DNA from: Thermoanaerobaculales bacterium
GTDB taxonomy: Bacteria > Acidobacteriota > Thermoanaerobaculia > Thermoanaerobaculales > Sulfomarinibacteraceae
DNA length: 6,199 nt
Direction of reading: 5' to 3'
NCBI GenBank assembly: GCA_029938595.1
Contig: JAOZUP010000256.1
Location: 1 to 6,199 of the forward strand
Under the pieces are notes generated by a model. That model saw only the letters and a program-made list of their open reading frames with translations. It ran no database searches and was not told the DNA's origin. Positions 6,150 through 6,199 of the stretch are shown in pieces (positions within the stretch are counted from its first letter, which is position 1; each line of letters opens with the position of its first letter). The translations under genes and the position numbers were made by a program.

Positions 6150-6155
6150 GGTAGT
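6128..6155. promoter_or_regulatory. Tandem dyad operator, probably for the adjacent PadR-like regulator
   Basis: ACTACCTAGGTAGT (6128-6141) is a perfect 14-bp palindrome. It abuts ATTACCTTGGTAGT (6142-6155), which matches it at 12 of 14 positions and keeps the TACC/GGTA half-sites. Both overlap the promoter spacer and -10, so a bound dimer would block RNA polymerase. Negative autoregulation by the downstream regulator is the simplest reading; this is inference. Confidence 0.7.
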
Positions 6156-6165
6156 CGTTGTCGAC

Positions 6166-6172
6166 AAGGAGG
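6166..6172 (+). promoter_or_regulatory. Shine-Dalgarno site of the PadR-like gene
   Basis: AAGGAGG is a full consensus site. It lies 4 nt before ATG 6177 but only 1 nt before ATG 6174, so ATG 6177 is the start. Confidence 0.8.
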
Positions 6173-6176
6173 AATG

Positions 6177-6199
6177 ATGGGCAAGCACACACTCGGAGA
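6177..6199 (+). CDS. Start of a probable PadR-family transcriptional regulator (partial)
   Basis: Only seven codons are visible, reading MGKHTLG, before the window ends. The next codon begins GA, compatible with Glu. Many PadR-like repressors begin with a short 'MGK..LGEFE' segment before the winged helix, so this is the best guess. The strong promoter with overlapping dyads and the consensus ribosome-binding site support a real, regulated gene. PadR genes of this kind often precede ABC-type export permease genes, which would lie outside the window. Seven residues cannot prove the family. Confidence 0.55.

Overview
The window is high-GC bacterial chromosome with every convincing gene on the + strand. 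An N-terminal lipoprotein signal points to a diderm bacterium. High GC, a DUF4136-type lipoprotein, and a PadR-like gene start behind a CTACC/GGTAG dyad together suggest Acidobacteriota or a neighbouring phylum. That placement is an inference from style, not from a marker gene.

Layout: (1) 1-380 has no convincing gene. It holds three GC-rich hairpins and a G-rich hexamer tract (291-355) with ten G-runs, a textbook G-quadruplex pattern just upstream of the first gene. (2) 381-956 encodes an HD-domain phosphohydrolase of the YfbR/HDDC2 type, starting at TTG behind a GGAGG site. (3) 1051-1566 encodes a small DUF4136-type lipoprotein. (4) 1580-4201 encodes full-length MutS, with mismatch-reading F-x-E, Walker A/B and a QLDLF clamp-binding motif. 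(5) 4206-5240 encodes a NagZ-like GH3 beta-N-acetylhexosaminidase. (6) 5222-5361 is a composite of inverted repeats: a perfect 14-bp GC hairpin whose loop contains the nagZ stop codon, then two inverted arms of an ATTAGGA heptamer repeat around a GC-rich core. (7) 5380-6066 encodes QueC (preQ0 synthase), with no Shine-Dalgarno site. (8) 6067-6176 is an AT-rich control region with a TTGACA box and two abutting 14-bp dyads. It precedes the first seven codons of a gene whose start resembles PadR-family regulators (6177 to the edge).

The lipoprotein, mutS and nagZ are separated by 13 and 4 bp and are probably one transcription unit, ending at the 14-bp hairpin. Their functions (envelope protein, mismatch repair, peptidoglycan recycling) do not form one pathway. 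queC appears to be a separate unit, and the PadR-like gene opens another under probable autorepression. The genes are mostly housekeeping. I do not see a new multi-gene system; the more unusual material is in the intergenic DNA, above all the heptamer inverted-repeat element and the tandem operator.
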